From: Neoalteromonas flava
Lineage (GTDB): Bacteria; Pseudomonadota; Gammaproteobacteria; Enterobacterales; Alteromonadaceae
Direction: 5' to 3'
DNA length: 64,000 bases
Assembly: GCF_002807685.1 (NCBI RefSeq)
Contig: NZ_PEAX01000007.1
Span: 1 to 64,000, forward strand
Each line of letters starts with the position of its first letter. The stretch's first letter is position 1. Below are positions 9,640 through 19,698 of this stretch, piece after piece. The notes under the pieces were generated by a model. That model was not told the DNA's origin. It did not search any database and saw only the letters and a program-made list of their open reading frames with translations. Made by a program: the position numbers and the translations under genes.

Positions 9640-9658
9640 GCGCGCTGAATAAGCGCGC
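9640..9658. terminator. Hairpin between convergent tusA and the methyltransferase-like gene
   Basis: A 7-bp stem (gcgcgct / agcgcgc) with a five-base loop lies in the 51-base gap between two converging genes. It has no T-run on either side, so it is at best a weak bidirectional terminator. Confidence 0.35.
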
Positions 9659-9676
9659 GATTGCAAACTTTGCAGC

Positions 9677-10447
9677 TTAAGGCTTAACGAACTTAAGTGT
9701 CCAGCGGTCAGTGTTACCGGTTACGCTCTTCGCGCCTACTTCATATTCCAGCTCATCGTCTTCACGATAATGCAAGTTGCTGTAGTCAACAAATTCAAAA
9801 CCAGCCGCTTGAATTTCTTTGATTGCTTTGACCGGATCAAAGCGGCGACGATTACTATCATTCATCGGCTCCATGTGACGCGCCGTGTGATCCACCACGG
9901 CATAAACACCACCTGATTTAAGCGCATCAAACGCGGCTTTATTCATCGCCGCACGGCCTTGATCACTAAAATTGTGATAGTTGCGGAAGGTTAACACCAT
10001 GTCCGCATCAGTAACGCCTAACGAGCCCAGCTCCAATGAGTAAAAACGTGCCCCATCTTCACGCCACACTTTAGCGTCTTCGGCAACGATATTCATTTTC
10101 TCAAAGCCTGGCTGCCCACTGAGGCGCTCTTTAATGCGTCCGGTGCCGATAGCTGCATAATATTCACCGTTTTCAGCCACAGTTGGGACCAACAACTTGG
10201 TGTACCACCCGCCACCGGGTAGCAACTCAACAATCTTCATGTCGTGCTCAAGCCCGAAAAACTCAAGGGTTTCAACTGGACGGCGATTCCGATCGCGTTC
10301 TTTTTCTGCGTCGCTGCGAATATCAGCTTGCATTGCAGCTTTTACTTTATCTGCTGTGCTGTGCCCGTGATCATCGGCAAGCGCGATTGAACTGCCCAGA
10401 CTAAAGGCGAGGGTACTGGCCAACAGAGCGGTAGTAATTTTTTTCAT
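9677..10447 (-). CDS. Exported SAM-methyltransferase-like protein
   Basis: The 256-residue product starts with a clear signal peptide (MKKITTALLASTLAFSLGSSIALA-DDH). The rest resembles class I methyltransferases of the COG4798 type: ETLEFFGLEHDMKIVELLPGGGWYT looks like motif I (E-L-x-P-G-G-G), and DADMVLTFRNYHNF and GGVYAVVDH look like later motifs. The puzzle is that SAM is cytoplasmic while the protein seems destined for the periplasm. It may use a different ligand or be non-catalytic. It faces tusA and has a normal ATG with GGAAAC upstream. Function unknown. Confidence 0.75.
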   Translation of the reverse strand: MKKITTALLASTLAFSLGSSIALADDHGHSTADKVKAAMQADIRSDAEKERDRNRRPVETLEFFGLEHDMKIVELLPGGGWYTKLLVPTVAENGEYYAAIGTGRIKERLSGQPGFEKMNIVAEDAKVWREDGARFYSLELGSLGVTDADMVLTFRNYHNFSDQGRAAMNKAAFDALKSGGVYAVVDHTARHMEPMNDSNRRRFDPVKAIKEIQAAGFEFVDYSNLHYREDDELEYEVGAKSVTGNTDRWTLKFVKP

Positions 10448-10645
10448 GTTGTTTCCTTGTGTTTAACCATTGTAATGCGTCGAAGATATCGACGTAGACT
10501 GTAAACCTAACTCTAGAGAAAACGAATACTATTGCGACAAAGATCAGTATTATTCGATAGATTAACGTTAAGCAGTAACGGCAAGCCGTGATAAGAGGAG
10601 CGGCGGTAATTGCCTATTGATAGCGTTGCATGCTTGGTAACGCGC

Positions 10646-11158
10646 TTACTGATGCGAGTTCATTTGAGCGAACACCGAAACGATGCGCGCTGCCCGTTTT
10701 AGTTCGGCGATATCTTTAAGCGACCAGGTGACTTTTTTACCCACACTTTCGCAACAGATAATACCGAATGGAACAAACTGCTCACTGAACACATAATCAA
10801 GCAGCGAATAAATATTTTGCGGGATGAAGTAACTTTCATTAAAACATTCAGTTTCGGCCTGATTGCGTGCGTCAGAAGCAACCACGGTACTTTCGCTGAC
10901 TATAGCAGCAAAATATTCTGGATAATCTTTGGCGCTCAGGGTGACTTCACTTGGTGTTGAAAAAGCCTGCTCTTTCAGCAGTGCCAAACAGGTAATTTCA
11001 GTTTTATCAGCATTGAACTTCCATAAACTAACTCGATTAGCTTTGGGGATAACATCAGATACTGTAGTGCAAATTAAGCGTAGCTGGTCCTTAGCTGACT
11101 TTGATTTATACAGCTGCATGCTTAACTGCGTAAGAGGATTGATGTCCATACTATCCAT
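10646..11158 (-). CDS. GAF domain-containing protein
   Basis: The product (about 170 residues from MDSMDINPLTQLSMQL) is a single GAF-like domain: ICTTVSDVIPKANRVSLWKF near the start and PFGIICCESVGKKVTWSLKDIAELKRAARI at the end match the fold used to bind small ligands. No output domain is attached. The start at 11158 is preferred over in-frame starts at 11248 and 11194 because a plausible promoter (11181-11211) lies between them and the coding body. ATG 11149 is a second option. It is downstream of the YqaA-like gene and in the same direction. Confidence 0.68.
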   Translation of the reverse strand: MDSMDINPLTQLSMQLYKSKSAKDQLRLICTTVSDVIPKANRVSLWKFNADKTEITCLALLKEQAFSTPSEVTLSAKDYPEYFAAIVSESTVVASDARNQAETECFNESYFIPQNIYSLLDYVFSEQFVPFGIICCESVGKKVTWSLKDIAELKRAARIVSVFAQMNSHQ

Positions 11159-11180
11159 TGCGGGAATTATACCTAGTGGA

Positions 11181-11211
11181 AGTATAGCAGGCATAAATCG
11201 GATTGTGTCAA
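11181..11211 (-). promoter_or_regulatory. Putative sigma-70 promoter for the GAF gene
   Basis: On the minus strand TTGACA (11206-11211) is followed after 19 bases by TATACT (11181-11186), with a TGC just before it as in extended -10 promoters. The spacer is longer than the ideal 17. It overlaps the last codon of the upstream gene. A transcript would start near 11174, about 16 bases before the favoured ATG. Confidence 0.45.
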
Positions 11212-11792
11212 GCAACCGTGGATTTTGAAAACCACCATGCTGTGGCAATGATAACGCATATCACCACTACAGCGATGGTGCGGTATTTTTTGATCAAGCG
11301 TTCGGCATGATTACCAGCAATCTTTACTGCAAGCGCAATGCCGAAATAACGGATGCTGCGCGAAATCGCTGTTGCTAGCAGATACAAGGCCAAAGAGAAC
11401 TGGGTTGCACCTGCAGCAAGCATAGCGATTTGAAAAGGAATCGGTATGATACCGAGTGACAGTATAAACCAAAATCCTTCCGTTGCCATTCGGTCTTTAA
11501 CCAACTGCCATTGGTCGGGTGATGAAAAGGCATTTATCACCGCGTTACCAATCAGATCGAAGAGAAAATACCCGAGGGCATATCCGAATACCGCACCAAT
11601 TATGCAACCAATGGTAGCCATTAACGCGATCAACCAGAGCTGATCACGGCGCGCTTGCATCAAGGGTAATAAGATGGCCTCAAGCGGTACTGGTACGATA
11701 GTGGATTCTAGGAATGAAGCAACGGTCACCCCTTTCAGCATATGCTTGGAGGTGACCAATCGCTTAACTTTGCGTTTTATTTTTTTGCGCAT
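11208..11792 (-). CDS. YqaA family (DedA/VTT-like) inner-membrane protein
   Basis: The 194-residue product has a basic N-terminus (MRKKIKRKVKRLV) and about four to five hydrophobic segments with the VTT/SNARE-associated pattern: ESTIVPVPLEAILLPLM, then GAVFGYALGYFLFDLIG, and a GIIPIPFQIAMLAAGA re-entrant-like segment. Relatives in the DedA superfamily are thought to act as lipid flippases or scramblases; YqaA itself is uncharacterised. Its ATG directly abuts the stop codon of the upstream amidohydrolase with no gap, so the two are probably translated from one message. Confidence 0.82.
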   Translation of the reverse strand: MRKKIKRKVKRLVTSKHMLKGVTVASFLESTIVPVPLEAILLPLMQARRDQLWLIALMATIGCIIGAVFGYALGYFLFDLIGNAVINAFSSPDQWQLVKDRMATEGFWFILSLGIIPIPFQIAMLAAGATQFSLALYLLATAISRSIRYFGIALAVKIAGNHAERLIKKYRTIAVVVICVIIATAWWFSKSTVA

Positions 11793-13070
11793 TTACTGTT
11801 TATAAACAATACCGTCTTTCATCACGAAGCCGACGTTTTGTAAGCGCGTAATGTCACTCAGTGGGTCACCTTCAACTGCAACAATATCGGCTTTCTTTCC
11901 AGCGCTTAGGGTACCAAGCTCATCACTCACGTTAAGTAGATCTGCTGCATTGCGCGTGGCGCTGATGATGGCTTGCAAAGGATCCATGCCAGCCTCAACC
12001 ATTAACGCAAATTCTTTCGCATTTTCACCGTGTGGCGAAACGCCGGAGTCGGTGCCAAAGGCAATCTTAACACCAGCATCATTGGCTCGCTTAAACGTGG
12101 CTTGGATCAAGGGGCCTATAGCCGCTGCTTTTGGGCGTACGATTTCAGGGAAGTAGCCATCAATCTTTGCTTTTTCGGCCACGAAGGCACCGGCCAAAAT
12201 CGTTGGCACGTAATAGGTTCCGTGCTTTTTCATCAGTTTGACGGTTTCTTTATCCATATAGGTGCCATGTTCAATTGAATCTACACCGGCTTTAATCGCT
12301 CTCTGCATACCTTCAGTACCGTGGGCATGCACCGCAACGGTCATGTCGTAGTCTTTTGCAGTTTGCACGATAGCTTCAAGTTCATCATTCATAAACTGCG
12401 GATTTTGCCCGCTTTTAGCTAAACTTAAAACGCCGCCGGTGGCAGTTATTTTGATCAAGTCTGCACCATCTTTATACCGTTGACGTACCGCTTTGCGAGC
12501 GTCAGCAACTCCGTTAACCACGCCTTCTTTGGGGCCTGGGTCGCCAGCTAAGCGAGCACTGTGTCCGTTGGTAGGATCTGCATGCCCTCCGGTGGTGGCA
12601 ATCGACTTTGCGGAGGTGAAGATACGTGGTCCAATATGCTTGCCTTGCGCTATAGCTGCACGCAGAGCGACGGTCTCATTGTACCCATCACCTAAGTTTC
12701 TAACCGTAGTAAAGCCCGCCATCAGAGTTTTCTCTGCGTAGTGAGCGGCGGTCAAAGCCGCATCGGATTCATTTGCAGTGAAGCGCTGTAAGTAGGTCGC
12801 TGGTCCACCGTGTTGTTGTGACAAATGCACGTGCATATCCATAAAGCCGGGCATAACAGTACTGTTACGCAGGTCGATAACTTGATCATCTGCGCTTGGC
12901 TGTAGGTACCCGTCTTCAATACTCTCTATGCGGTCACCATCAACAATGATGGTTTTTTCACTATGTGTTTTGTTGTCACTTGCAGTAATGATGGTGCCTG
13001 CATGAATTAAGGTTTTCGCTTGTGTGCCGACTATAAATAGTAGGCTGAGGGCGAGAGTAATTATTCGCAT
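11793..13070 (-). CDS. Exported amidohydrolase family protein
   Basis: The 425-residue product has a signal peptide ([21 protein letters not shown]) and a metal-dependent hydrolase fold. Visible metal ligands: HxH in [11 protein letters not shown], Lys in [11 protein letters not shown], His in [10 protein letters not shown] and [10 protein letters not shown], and Asp in [11 protein letters not shown]. This pattern fits the imidazolonepropionase/Xaa-Pro dipeptidase-like branch that often cleaves N-acylated or prolyl dipeptides. The actual substrate cannot be told. It is the first gene of a minus-strand run with the YqaA-like gene and diverges from the chemoreceptor. Confidence 0.87.
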   Translation of the reverse strand: MRIITLALSLLFIVGTQAKTLIHAGTIITASDNKTHSEKTIIVDGDRIESIEDGYLQPSADDQVIDLRNSTVMPGFMDMHVHLSQQHGGPATYLQRFTANESDAALTAAHYAEKTLMAGFTTVRNLGDGYNETVALRAAIAQGKHIGPRIFTSAKSIATTGGHADPTNGHSARLAGDPGPKEGVVNGVADARKAVRQRYKDGADLIKITATGGVLSLAKSGQNPQFMNDELEAIVQTAKDYDMTVAVHAHGTEGMQRAIKAGVDSIEHGTYMDKETVKLMKKHGTYYVPTILAGAFVAEKAKIDGYFPEIVRPKAAAIGPLIQATFKRANDAGVKIAFGTDSGVSPHGENAKEFALMVEAGMDPLQAIISATRNAADLLNVSDELGTLSAGKKADIVAVEGDPLSDITRLQNVGFVMKDGIVYKQ

Positions 13071-13200
13071 GGTAGGGTCTCTTTTTTATGAGTGTCAGTC
13101 ACATTAGTGTATGTCTTTGAGTTACGCAAGAAAGCGCAGCTTTTGAAAACTAACATTCATTGACTATTCTTAATATCTAATCCGGCAAATAGGTAAAGTT

Positions 13201-14748
13201 ATGCGACGAAATCAAACGGTACGAGATCACGAAGTTACTTTTCCAGCGACTGAAGAACTTGTATCAACGACCGATCGACGCGGCGTGATCACGTATGCAA
13301 ACGATGTTTTTTGTCGGGTAGCAGGTTATGCGCCTCATGAGTTAATGGGTAAGAATCATAATATTGTACGTCACCCTGATATGCCTAAAGCTGCCTTCAA
13401 GGATATGTGGGATCATATTGAGAAGGGACATGCATGGCGCGGTATCGTTAAGAACCTGTGCAAAGACGGCAGTTATTATTGGGTGGATGCTTTTGTCACG
13501 CCCATTTTCCACGATGGCGAATTACAGGGCTATCAGTCGGTTAGGGTTAAACCCACCAGTGAGCAGGTGGCACGCGCAAAGCGCCTATACGCTGAAATTA
13601 ACCAAGGCAAGATGCGCGGTGTACAAGAAATTTCGTTTTCAGTACGGCTCTATGCCTTTATCGCTGCGTTTATAGTATTAGCCGGTGTGTTGGGTTTCAT
13701 GTTTAGCTGGACTGCCGCCATTGTCTTGCTGGTGATGCAGGGCATTGGATTTTATTTGTTCAAGAATGAATTAATCAGCTTTCCTGCGCGCGCGGCAGAA
13801 TTACGCGACAGTTTTGACAGCGTGAGTCGTTTTGTTTTGCACGGTCGTGGTTCGCTCAGCGTGTTCGATTTTCATATTGGTATGCAACAAGGAATGCAGC
13901 GCACGGTGCTTGGTCGAACGATGGATGCTGCGCATCAACTAACCTCCATTGCGCAACAGTCGCAGCAAGATGTTGATGAGACAACGCACAGTATTGCAAA
14001 GCAGAAGCAAGAAATTCACGGTATCTCGGTGGCGATGCAACAAATGACACATTCAAGTCGAGAGGTGCTTGCCAGTGTTGGCCAAACCACAGAAAACATC
14101 GTTAAAACCAATGAGCAATGTGCGCAAGCCAAAACCTTAATATTAAGTGGCCGAGATAGCGTTAGTGAATTATCAACGTTTGTTAAACAAGCAGCCAATA
14201 CCGCGGATGACCTTAAGTCAGCTGCTGATAAGGTGTCTTCTACGATGGGTGAAATCGAGGCCATTGCAGAACAAACTAATCTGTTAGCGCTGAATGCTGC
14301 AATTGAAGCTGCGCGAGCTGGAGAAAGCGGTAGAGGATTTGCGGTGGTGGCTGACGAAGTTCGCGCGTTGTCTACACGAACACAAGAGTCAGCAGCAAAT
14401 ATCGTAGATAGCTTGTCATTGATGCGCAGCACCCTTGACCAATGGGTCAGCGCCATGAAAAGTTCCAGCGATAGTGCTGAGGGTAGCGTAGAAAAAGCCA
14501 ATCAATCAGCGGATATCATTGGTGAAATCTACACCATGATTGACGACATCAGTAAACATTCGCAAAGTATTGCGAATGCTGTGCGGGATCAGGAACAGGC
14601 GTGCAGCAGCATTGAAGGTAATGTGAATGAAATAGAGGCGGCAGCATCACATAATGATCAACTTGCCAGTTCAATGTCGAAGTCGATGAGTCACTTAGCT
14701 AAAAACATCAGTCAGATTGCAGGTCTTAGTGATACCTTCAGACGCTAA
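13201..14748 (+). CDS. PAS-containing methyl-accepting chemotaxis protein (Aer-like)
   Basis: The 515-residue receptor has an N-terminal cytoplasmic PAS domain (about 10-125; [21 protein letters not shown], then [17 protein letters not shown] as in Aer). A hydrophobic hairpin (about 150-190) follows, then a signalling coiled coil (about 250-515) with the hub [19 protein letters not shown]. There is no periplasmic sensor domain, so the signal is internal, probably redox or energy state through FAD if Aer-like. AGGTAAAG lies before the ATG. Its last four bases overlap the end of the converging DUF1285 gene. Confidence 0.92.
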   Translation: MRRNQTVRDHEVTFPATEELVSTTDRRGVITYANDVFCRVAGYAPHELMGKNHNIVRHPDMPKAAFKDMWDHIEKGHAWRGIVKNLCKDGSYYWVDAFVTPIFHDGELQGYQSVRVKPTSEQVARAKRLYAEINQGKMRGVQEISFSVRLYAFIAAFIVLAGVLGFMFSWTAAIVLLVMQGIGFYLFKNELISFPARAAELRDSFDSVSRFVLHGRGSLSVFDFHIGMQQGMQRTVLGRTMDAAHQLTSIAQQSQQDVDETTHSIAKQKQEIHGISVAMQQMTHSSREVLASVGQTTENIVKTNEQCAQAKTLILSGRDSVSELSTFVKQAANTADDLKSAADKVSSTMGEIEAIAEQTNLLALNAAIEAARAGESGRGFAVVADEVRALSTRTQESAANIVDSLSLMRSTLDQWVSAMKSSSDSAEGSVEKANQSADIIGEIYTMIDDISKHSQSIANAVRDQEQACSSIEGNVNEIEAAASHNDQLASSMSKSMSHLAKNISQIAGLSDTFRR

Positions 14749-15290
14749 ATCTGACCGATACTGAAGCGGTAGTCGCCACTTTGTAACTCAACGCTTGAGG
14801 TGCCGTCGTCAGCTTCGGTGATTTGTGCTTGCTCGACCCATTGATAAAAGACATTCTGATGGATACGAGCCCACAAATTGCGACGGATATTGACATAGGG
14901 GATCTGGGTTTCACTTTGTGCATCAAATCGCAGCTCCACCGGGTGCTCATAGCTAATCGCACAAATGTCTTCAGTCTGTGTTTTGACTATGATTTGGTCG
15001 GCATTGTGCTCCCATTCGGTGATCACAAAGGGAACATCCTCAACCTCTATGCGCACTTTCTCCACTGGCGTCACGAGAAAGTATTCATCGTTTTCGCGTT
15101 TGAGAATAGATGCAAATAACTTAACGAGGCGTTTACGGCCAAACGGTGATCCTTGATAAAACCATTGGCCGCTGCGCGTTATCGTTATTGCAATATCGCC
15201 ACAAAAGTCCGGATCCCATTGCTCCACTGGCGGCAACTGATTTTGCTCTGAAGCACCTCCGATTGACGCCGCAAGTCGATTAAGATCCAT
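14745..15290 (-). CDS. DUF1285 family protein
   Basis: The 181-residue cytoplasmic protein has the DUF1285 layout: [40 protein letters not shown] and [20 protein letters not shown]. The family consists of conserved proteobacterial proteins of unknown role, structurally described as two-domain folds. Its start overlaps the end of the DUF3014 gene by 11 bases, so the pair is translationally coupled. Confidence 0.86.
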   Translation of the reverse strand: MDLNRLAASIGGASEQNQLPPVEQWDPDFCGDIAITITRSGQWFYQGSPFGRKRLVKLFASILKRENDEYFLVTPVEKVRIEVEDVPFVITEWEHNADQIIVKTQTEDICAISYEHPVELRFDAQSETQIPYVNIRRNLWARIHQNVFYQWVEQAQITEADDGTSSVELQSGDYRFSIGQI

Positions 15291-16149
15291 TTTCTAGCTG
15301 ATTTTTTAATTCACGAAGCTTGGCTTTTACCCGACGCATATTGTCTGGCCCTAAACGCAACATTTGCTTTTGCGGTAGGCTTAAGTTTTCAATTCGCTCA
15401 TCTTTGTATTTGTACATCACGCTATCACGATATACCTCTACCGGCGTTGGAATCTCGGGGGTGTCCAATAAGACGTTGATGGCTTCTACCAACATCTCAT
15501 CAAACTCTTGCCCAGGTTGCGCGATTTCACTAAAACTCTGTTTGATGTCAGATTCATAGCGTTGATATAGCGACAACAGCTTCTCATTTTCCAAGGTTTC
15601 AAGTGCGTCAACGTAGGGCGTGTAGCGCTTATAACTGGCTGCATCAATCCACTCCCGATCAGCTTGCCGATAGACTTTAAAACTTTGCTGGGGGGCTTCT
15701 AGCAGCTGGTGGTTCGGGGCAATATCTTCGCTAGCTAGATTTGAGACCGTAACCACAAATCGTTGCAGGAGACTGTCATCGACAAGAAAGCGACCAATAA
15801 CGGGTGTATCTGCGATTTCCAGCAACGCGCTTGTAATCGCTGCATCAGAGGTATCAATAATATCTTCAACTTCAATCGGCTCTGCCGGCAAAGGCTCAGG
15901 GTCTTCGCTAGGCTCAATCACTACTTCTTGGATTGCTGGTGGGGCTTGTACCTCGTCAATCGGCTCGGGTTCTTCTGATACCTCTGGCTTTGCCTCGATC
16001 ACAGGTGGAGGCTCAATGGCAATGGGCTGCTTGGCAACGTCGGCTTCATTCTGAGGCCACAATAGAACCGTCGCAATAATCGCTAACAACAAAGAGGCGA
16101 TTATTATATGCGGCTTCATCGACTTCGCTTGGCTTTCTTCCGTTGTCAT
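15280..16149 (-). CDS. DUF3014 family membrane-anchored protein
   Basis: The product (289 residues from MTTEESQAKSMKPH) has one N-terminal membrane segment (about 14-30, IIIASLLLAIIATVLLW), a long Glu/Pro-rich linker (about 40-110) that may span periplasm, and a C-terminal DUF3014 domain (about 115-285; TPVIGRFLVDDSLLQRFVVTV). Function unknown. The ATG at 16149 has AAGGTAGG eight bases upstream; an upstream in-frame ATG at 16227 has no such site. It is co-transcribed with the DUF1285 gene. Confidence 0.82.
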   Translation of the reverse strand: MTTEESQAKSMKPHIIIASLLLAIIATVLLWPQNEADVAKQPIAIEPPPVIEAKPEVSEEPEPIDEVQAPPAIQEVVIEPSEDPEPLPAEPIEVEDIIDTSDAAITSALLEIADTPVIGRFLVDDSLLQRFVVTVSNLASEDIAPNHQLLEAPQQSFKVYRQADREWIDAASYKRYTPYVDALETLENEKLLSLYQRYESDIKQSFSEIAQPGQEFDEMLVEAINVLLDTPEIPTPVEVYRDSVMYKYKDERIENLSLPQKQMLRLGPDNMRRVKAKLRELKNQLENGS

Positions 16150-16339
16150 TAAGTTACCTACCTTCAAAACATCATGGTTTATATTTAGAAATAGTACTGC
16201 AGTACTTAAATTCAAGAGTCCTAACAATAACTTTAGTTCACTTTTATCCAGCGAGCGAAGTCGGTTGGTTCATCACATTGTTTTGTTTTAGTGATCCACT
16301 TGGTTTAGGATGTTGGAAGATTAATGATGTTCAAATGTT

Positions 16340-17551
16340 ATGACAGTCATACTTTACGCCATCCCAGGTTTCTTCATTCTAATGGCATTGGAGCTGGCCT
16401 TCGATTATTCCCGTAAAACCGGCTATTACCGATTAAATGACGCTATTGCCAGTTTGAGTATTGGTATGTTGAGTCGGGTGGCGACCATCATAAAAACCCT
16501 CATTCCGTTGAGTGTGTACGCGTTACTCGCCGAGCAAATGGCACTTTTTTCTTGGCCAGACGGTTGGCACTACTGGCTACTGGCATTTGTTATCTATGAT
16601 TTCTTGTATTACTGGAATCATCGCCTCGGGCATGAAGTGAGTATTTTATGGGCGGCACATGTCGTTCACCATAGTAGCGAAGAATATAATTTAACCACTG
16701 CATTGCGCCAGACCAGCGGCTCTATTTTGAATTGGATATTCTTTATTCCAATGGCGTTTTTGGGTATTCCGTTTGAAATGTTGGCTACAATTGCAGCGCT
16801 CAATTTGGTCTATCAATTTTGGGTGCACACACGCCATGTTGGTGAGTTGGGGGTACTAGACCGGATACTGGTTACACCGTCTAATCACCGCGTCCATCAT
16901 GCCCAGAATGATCGGTATATTGATCGGAATTATGGTGGTGTATTCATTCTTTGGGATCGTCTGTTTGGGACATTTCAGCCTGAATTAAAAGACGACCCTC
17001 CGGTTTACGGGATCCGTTCAGCATTGCATAGTTGGTCGCCTTTATTTGCGAACTGGCATCATTACCAGCAACTTATTCGCGATAGTTGGCAGACGGCTCG
17101 ATGGAGCGATAAGTGGCGGGTTTGGTTTGGCCGCACGGGCTGGCGTCCGCAAGACGTGTTAGCCACATTGCCACCTAAGCAACGCTTCAGCCCTGACAAC
17201 TTTAAAAAATTTGATATTGAACTTTCAGCGCACGCAAAAGGCTACGCAGCGCTGCAACTAGGCTTTAGCCTATTTTTGACCGTGGTTATTTTACTCGGTA
17301 TCGAACAAATGCTGTTGGGACAACAACTCATAGCGTGTACTGCCTTAGCTTGCCTGTTGGTCGCTCAGGGCGCATTGATTGAAGCGAAGCCTTGGTTTGC
17401 CAAAGCTGAGACGGTGAAGTGGTTGGCTATAGGTGTGTTTATTGCTGTTGTTCCACTAGCAACCTGGGCGCTTTGGTCAATTATTGGTTTTGCCTTAGTC
17501 AGTGCTGGATGGGCACTGTTTAATCGAGCCGATCCAATCCCGAATAACTAG
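16340..17551 (+). CDS. Sterol desaturase / fatty acid hydroxylase family membrane enzyme
   Basis: The 403-residue integral membrane protein has the three His clusters of this di-iron superfamily: NHRLGHE, HVVHHSSE and NHRVHHAQN, with NYGGVFILWDRLFGTF behind them. The family hydroxylates or desaturates lipids using O2. The long C-terminal membrane extension (about 290-400) resembles the alkylglycerol-monooxygenase-like branch. Substrate unknown. No neighbouring lipid genes help. No strong ribosome site is seen before the ATG. Confidence 0.87.
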   Translation: MTVILYAIPGFFILMALELAFDYSRKTGYYRLNDAIASLSIGMLSRVATIIKTLIPLSVYALLAEQMALFSWPDGWHYWLLAFVIYDFLYYWNHRLGHEVSILWAAHVVHHSSEEYNLTTALRQTSGSILNWIFFIPMAFLGIPFEMLATIAALNLVYQFWVHTRHVGELGVLDRILVTPSNHRVHHAQNDRYIDRNYGGVFILWDRLFGTFQPELKDDPPVYGIRSALHSWSPLFANWHHYQQLIRDSWQTARWSDKWRVWFGRTGWRPQDVLATLPPKQRFSPDNFKKFDIELSAHAKGYAALQLGFSLFLTVVILLGIEQMLLGQQLIACTALACLLVAQGALIEAKPWFAKAETVKWLAIGVFIAVVPLATWALWSIIGFALVSAGWALFNRADPIPNN

Positions 17552-17589
17552 CGTAATGACGACTATGTTGGTGTATTGTTGTTTTGCGT

Positions 17590-17892
17590 ATGAAGTTTCC
17601 ATTTAATGCTTTATCAAACTATCCGGTTATTGACCTATTGGAAGTGCATTCATTTGAGATGAATGTTTATCTTGTACAGCTGAATGTCGGCTCCAACAGC
17701 GGCATGGTGTATGACGATAAAGACAAACCTATGCGCTTCTACAGCACCCAACAGATCCGAGAGTTGTTCGCCGAGTTTGATGTTAAGCAGGCGATTATGG
17801 TGCACGATACTCCCTACGATGAGATGATTGGAAATCCACCCAAAGCGAGCGAGAAAATGGCGCTTCCGTTTTCTATGGCATTACCGTATTAG
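17590..17892 (+). CDS. DUF6482 family protein
   Basis: A 100-residue soluble protein (MKFPFNALSNYPVIDLLEVH) with VHSFEMNVYLVQLNVG near the start and HDTPYDEMIGNPP near the end, the pattern of the DUF6482 family found in marine gammaproteobacteria. Role unknown. A TTG two codons earlier could also be the start; ATG 17590 gives the usual family N-terminus. It follows the desaturase-family gene by 38 bases and may share its transcript. Confidence 0.75.
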   Translation: MKFPFNALSNYPVIDLLEVHSFEMNVYLVQLNVGSNSGMVYDDKDKPMRFYSTQQIRELFAEFDVKQAIMVHDTPYDEMIGNPPKASEKMALPFSMALPY

Positions 17893-18030
17893 TACCGTTC
17901 TAATGTAAGAGTTCAAGCGTATATGGTTTTGAGGTATGTAAGTGCTTACAACTTTTACTGATTTATCTGTAGCGCTTAGACAAATTTAAAAATATCTCCA
18001 AGGGCACACTACTTATAGCTCAAAGAAAGG

Positions 18031-19344
18031 CTATGTTGTAACGTGAGAAGCCGCTATTTCACGCAAATTAATCCGTGCTTTTAAGTTGCAGGCGAGTAAG
18101 AAAATGCCACCTAATTTGCGGTGCAAAAAAACCGAATTGGCCGGTGGGACATGCCAAAATGCGTCATTATTGCTTAAACTCATTCCCTTCTCATGCAGGC
18201 GTTTACCTAAATCTGTTTGACCGAAATCATAGATGCCTGCATGTGTCAGCGGTTCGCAGGCGTCAAAGCACATATCCACAATAAACTCCTGTAACTCGGC
18301 TTCCAGCGTTCGACTCATAAGGCCGATATTCAAAGTGGCTTGCTTTACACGCTCGCGATCGTCGTCAAATACGCCTGACATTAACTCGCGATATAAAGCG
18401 ATAAAGTCTTTGGGGTACTCGCGAGTTGCACCGAAATCAAGTAAAACGATTTTTTGGTTTTCAGCATCAAAGCGGTAGTTTGCAAAATTCGGATCTGTTT
18501 GGATAAGATGAAAACCAAACGTTTCGTCAAAGAACAATTCAAACAGCGCAGCAGCCATTGTATCGCGGGTGGTTTGGTCCGCGGATTGTAATGATTCGAT
18601 GGGCTCGCTCTTCATAAAGCTCATTGCCAAAACAGTCTCATGGGTAAACTCATCATAAACCGCAGGAATGGCGAAGCGCTTGTCGTCTACTAGGAAGTCA
18701 CTATAGGCCTTGAGCATTTTCGCTTCTTGCAAATAGTCTGCTTCACTATGCAATTGTCGTTTGGCTTCTTCAAGCAACGGCGAGAAGTCTACCCCTTTGG
18801 GTAATAGGCCTGTGATTGAGAGGAGGGTGGCGACGTTATCGACATCACTGTTTATGCTGTCTTTTACCCCGGGGTACTGGATTTTGAGCGCTAGAGTTTC
18901 ACCATTGGGCAAAATGGCTTTGTGAACCTGCCCTATCGAAGCCGCTGCGATGGGTGCATAACTGAAATACAAAAAGTGATCAGCCCAGTCTTCGCCGAGT
19001 GCTTGTGTAAGCACTTCGTTGACTTGGGCTTTGGGCATAGGGTCGGCGTCGCTACGCAGACGGGCAAGAATATCGGCAAGCGGTTCAGGTAAAATATCGC
19101 CCGCATCCATTGACAACAATTGGCCAACCTTCATAGCAGCGCCACGCATACTGGCTAATTGGTCAGCAATCCGACCAACATTCTGTGGCGTCAACAACAG
19201 GTCTTTTAGTGCAGGCCGTTCTCCTTTTAGCATCTGACTAGCACCTTGCGACAACATGTTACCAGCGACACGGGTGGCCAAAGAGCCTAACATGCCAAAA
19301 CGGGTCAACCGCCCGGTGGGAACTGAACGATCCTTCTTGGCCAT
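18031..19344 (-). CDS. ABC1/AarF (UbiB-like) atypical kinase
   Basis: The 437-residue product has the ABC1 hallmarks: KVGQLLSMD (KxGQ), the Ala-rich nucleotide loop AAASIGQVHKA, the Lys in ALKIQYPGV, and catalytic-type motifs QTDPNFANYRF and LLDFGATRE. Relatives (UbiB, COQ8/ADCK) act as ATPases that help ubiquinone synthesis or handle lipids. It lacks the long C-terminal membrane segments of UbiB and is more like the ADCK3/4 or accessory branch, so it should not be called UbiB without phylogeny. The next gene downstream on the chromosome (19345) ends one base before its start codon. Confidence 0.88.
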   Translation of the reverse strand: MAKKDRSVPTGRLTRFGMLGSLATRVAGNMLSQGASQMLKGERPALKDLLLTPQNVGRIADQLASMRGAAMKVGQLLSMDAGDILPEPLADILARLRSDADPMPKAQVNEVLTQALGEDWADHFLYFSYAPIAAASIGQVHKAILPNGETLALKIQYPGVKDSINSDVDNVATLLSITGLLPKGVDFSPLLEEAKRQLHSEADYLQEAKMLKAYSDFLVDDKRFAIPAVYDEFTHETVLAMSFMKSEPIESLQSADQTTRDTMAAALFELFFDETFGFHLIQTDPNFANYRFDAENQKIVLLDFGATREYPKDFIALYRELMSGVFDDDRERVKQATLNIGLMSRTLEAELQEFIVDMCFDACEPLTHAGIYDFGQTDLGKRLHEKGMSLSNNDAFWHVPPANSVFLHRKLGGIFLLACNLKARINLREIAASHVTT

Positions 19345-19698
19345 TTAAACGATGCCCGCTGCAATATTCAGTATCACGCCAATACCACTGCCTATGGCAA
19401 AGCCTAACCAGCCGTTCTTGCCTACATAGCGGGCCAGTGTTGCACCAAAAATTCCAACCCACAACATTGCGCTATAAACCGAAGTAATAGAGTCATTGGC
19501 GACTACGCCAGGCAAAAACTGTGCGCCAAGCACTGTCAGCGCCATACCGCCGGCCAGAATTACCCAAAGAATGTTTTGTGGGTTCGCAAACGAGTGGGCA
19601 ACTGCGTCGTTTGTTTGTTCTGCATCGGCTTTGTGAGGCTCAGTCTCAGCCGCTTTGGCTTGCTTTAACGCTTTCTGCTTCTGTCTTTGCTCGCGCAT
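19345..19698 (-). CDS. Small membrane protein of unknown function
   Basis: The 117-residue product has a basic, charged N-terminus (MREQRQKQKALKQAKAAE) and three hydrophobic segments (about 45-64, 72-92 and 98-115). I do not recognise a family. ATG 19698, with CAGG ten bases upstream, gives a more natural N-terminus than the in-frame ATG at 19767. It is immediately upstream of the ABC1 kinase gene with no gap, so the two are probably translated together and may act together at the membrane. Confidence 0.65.
   Translation of the reverse strand: MREQRQKQKALKQAKAAETEPHKADAEQTNDAVAHSFANPQNILWVILAGGMALTVLGAQFLPGVVANDSITSVYSAMLWVGIFGATLARYVGKNGWLGFAIGSGIGVILNIAAGIV

Noticed and set aside
14016-14501. 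A 161-codon frame antisense to the chemoreceptor
   Set aside because: It mirrors the conserved signalling domain of the receptor, has no start signal and no recognisable content.
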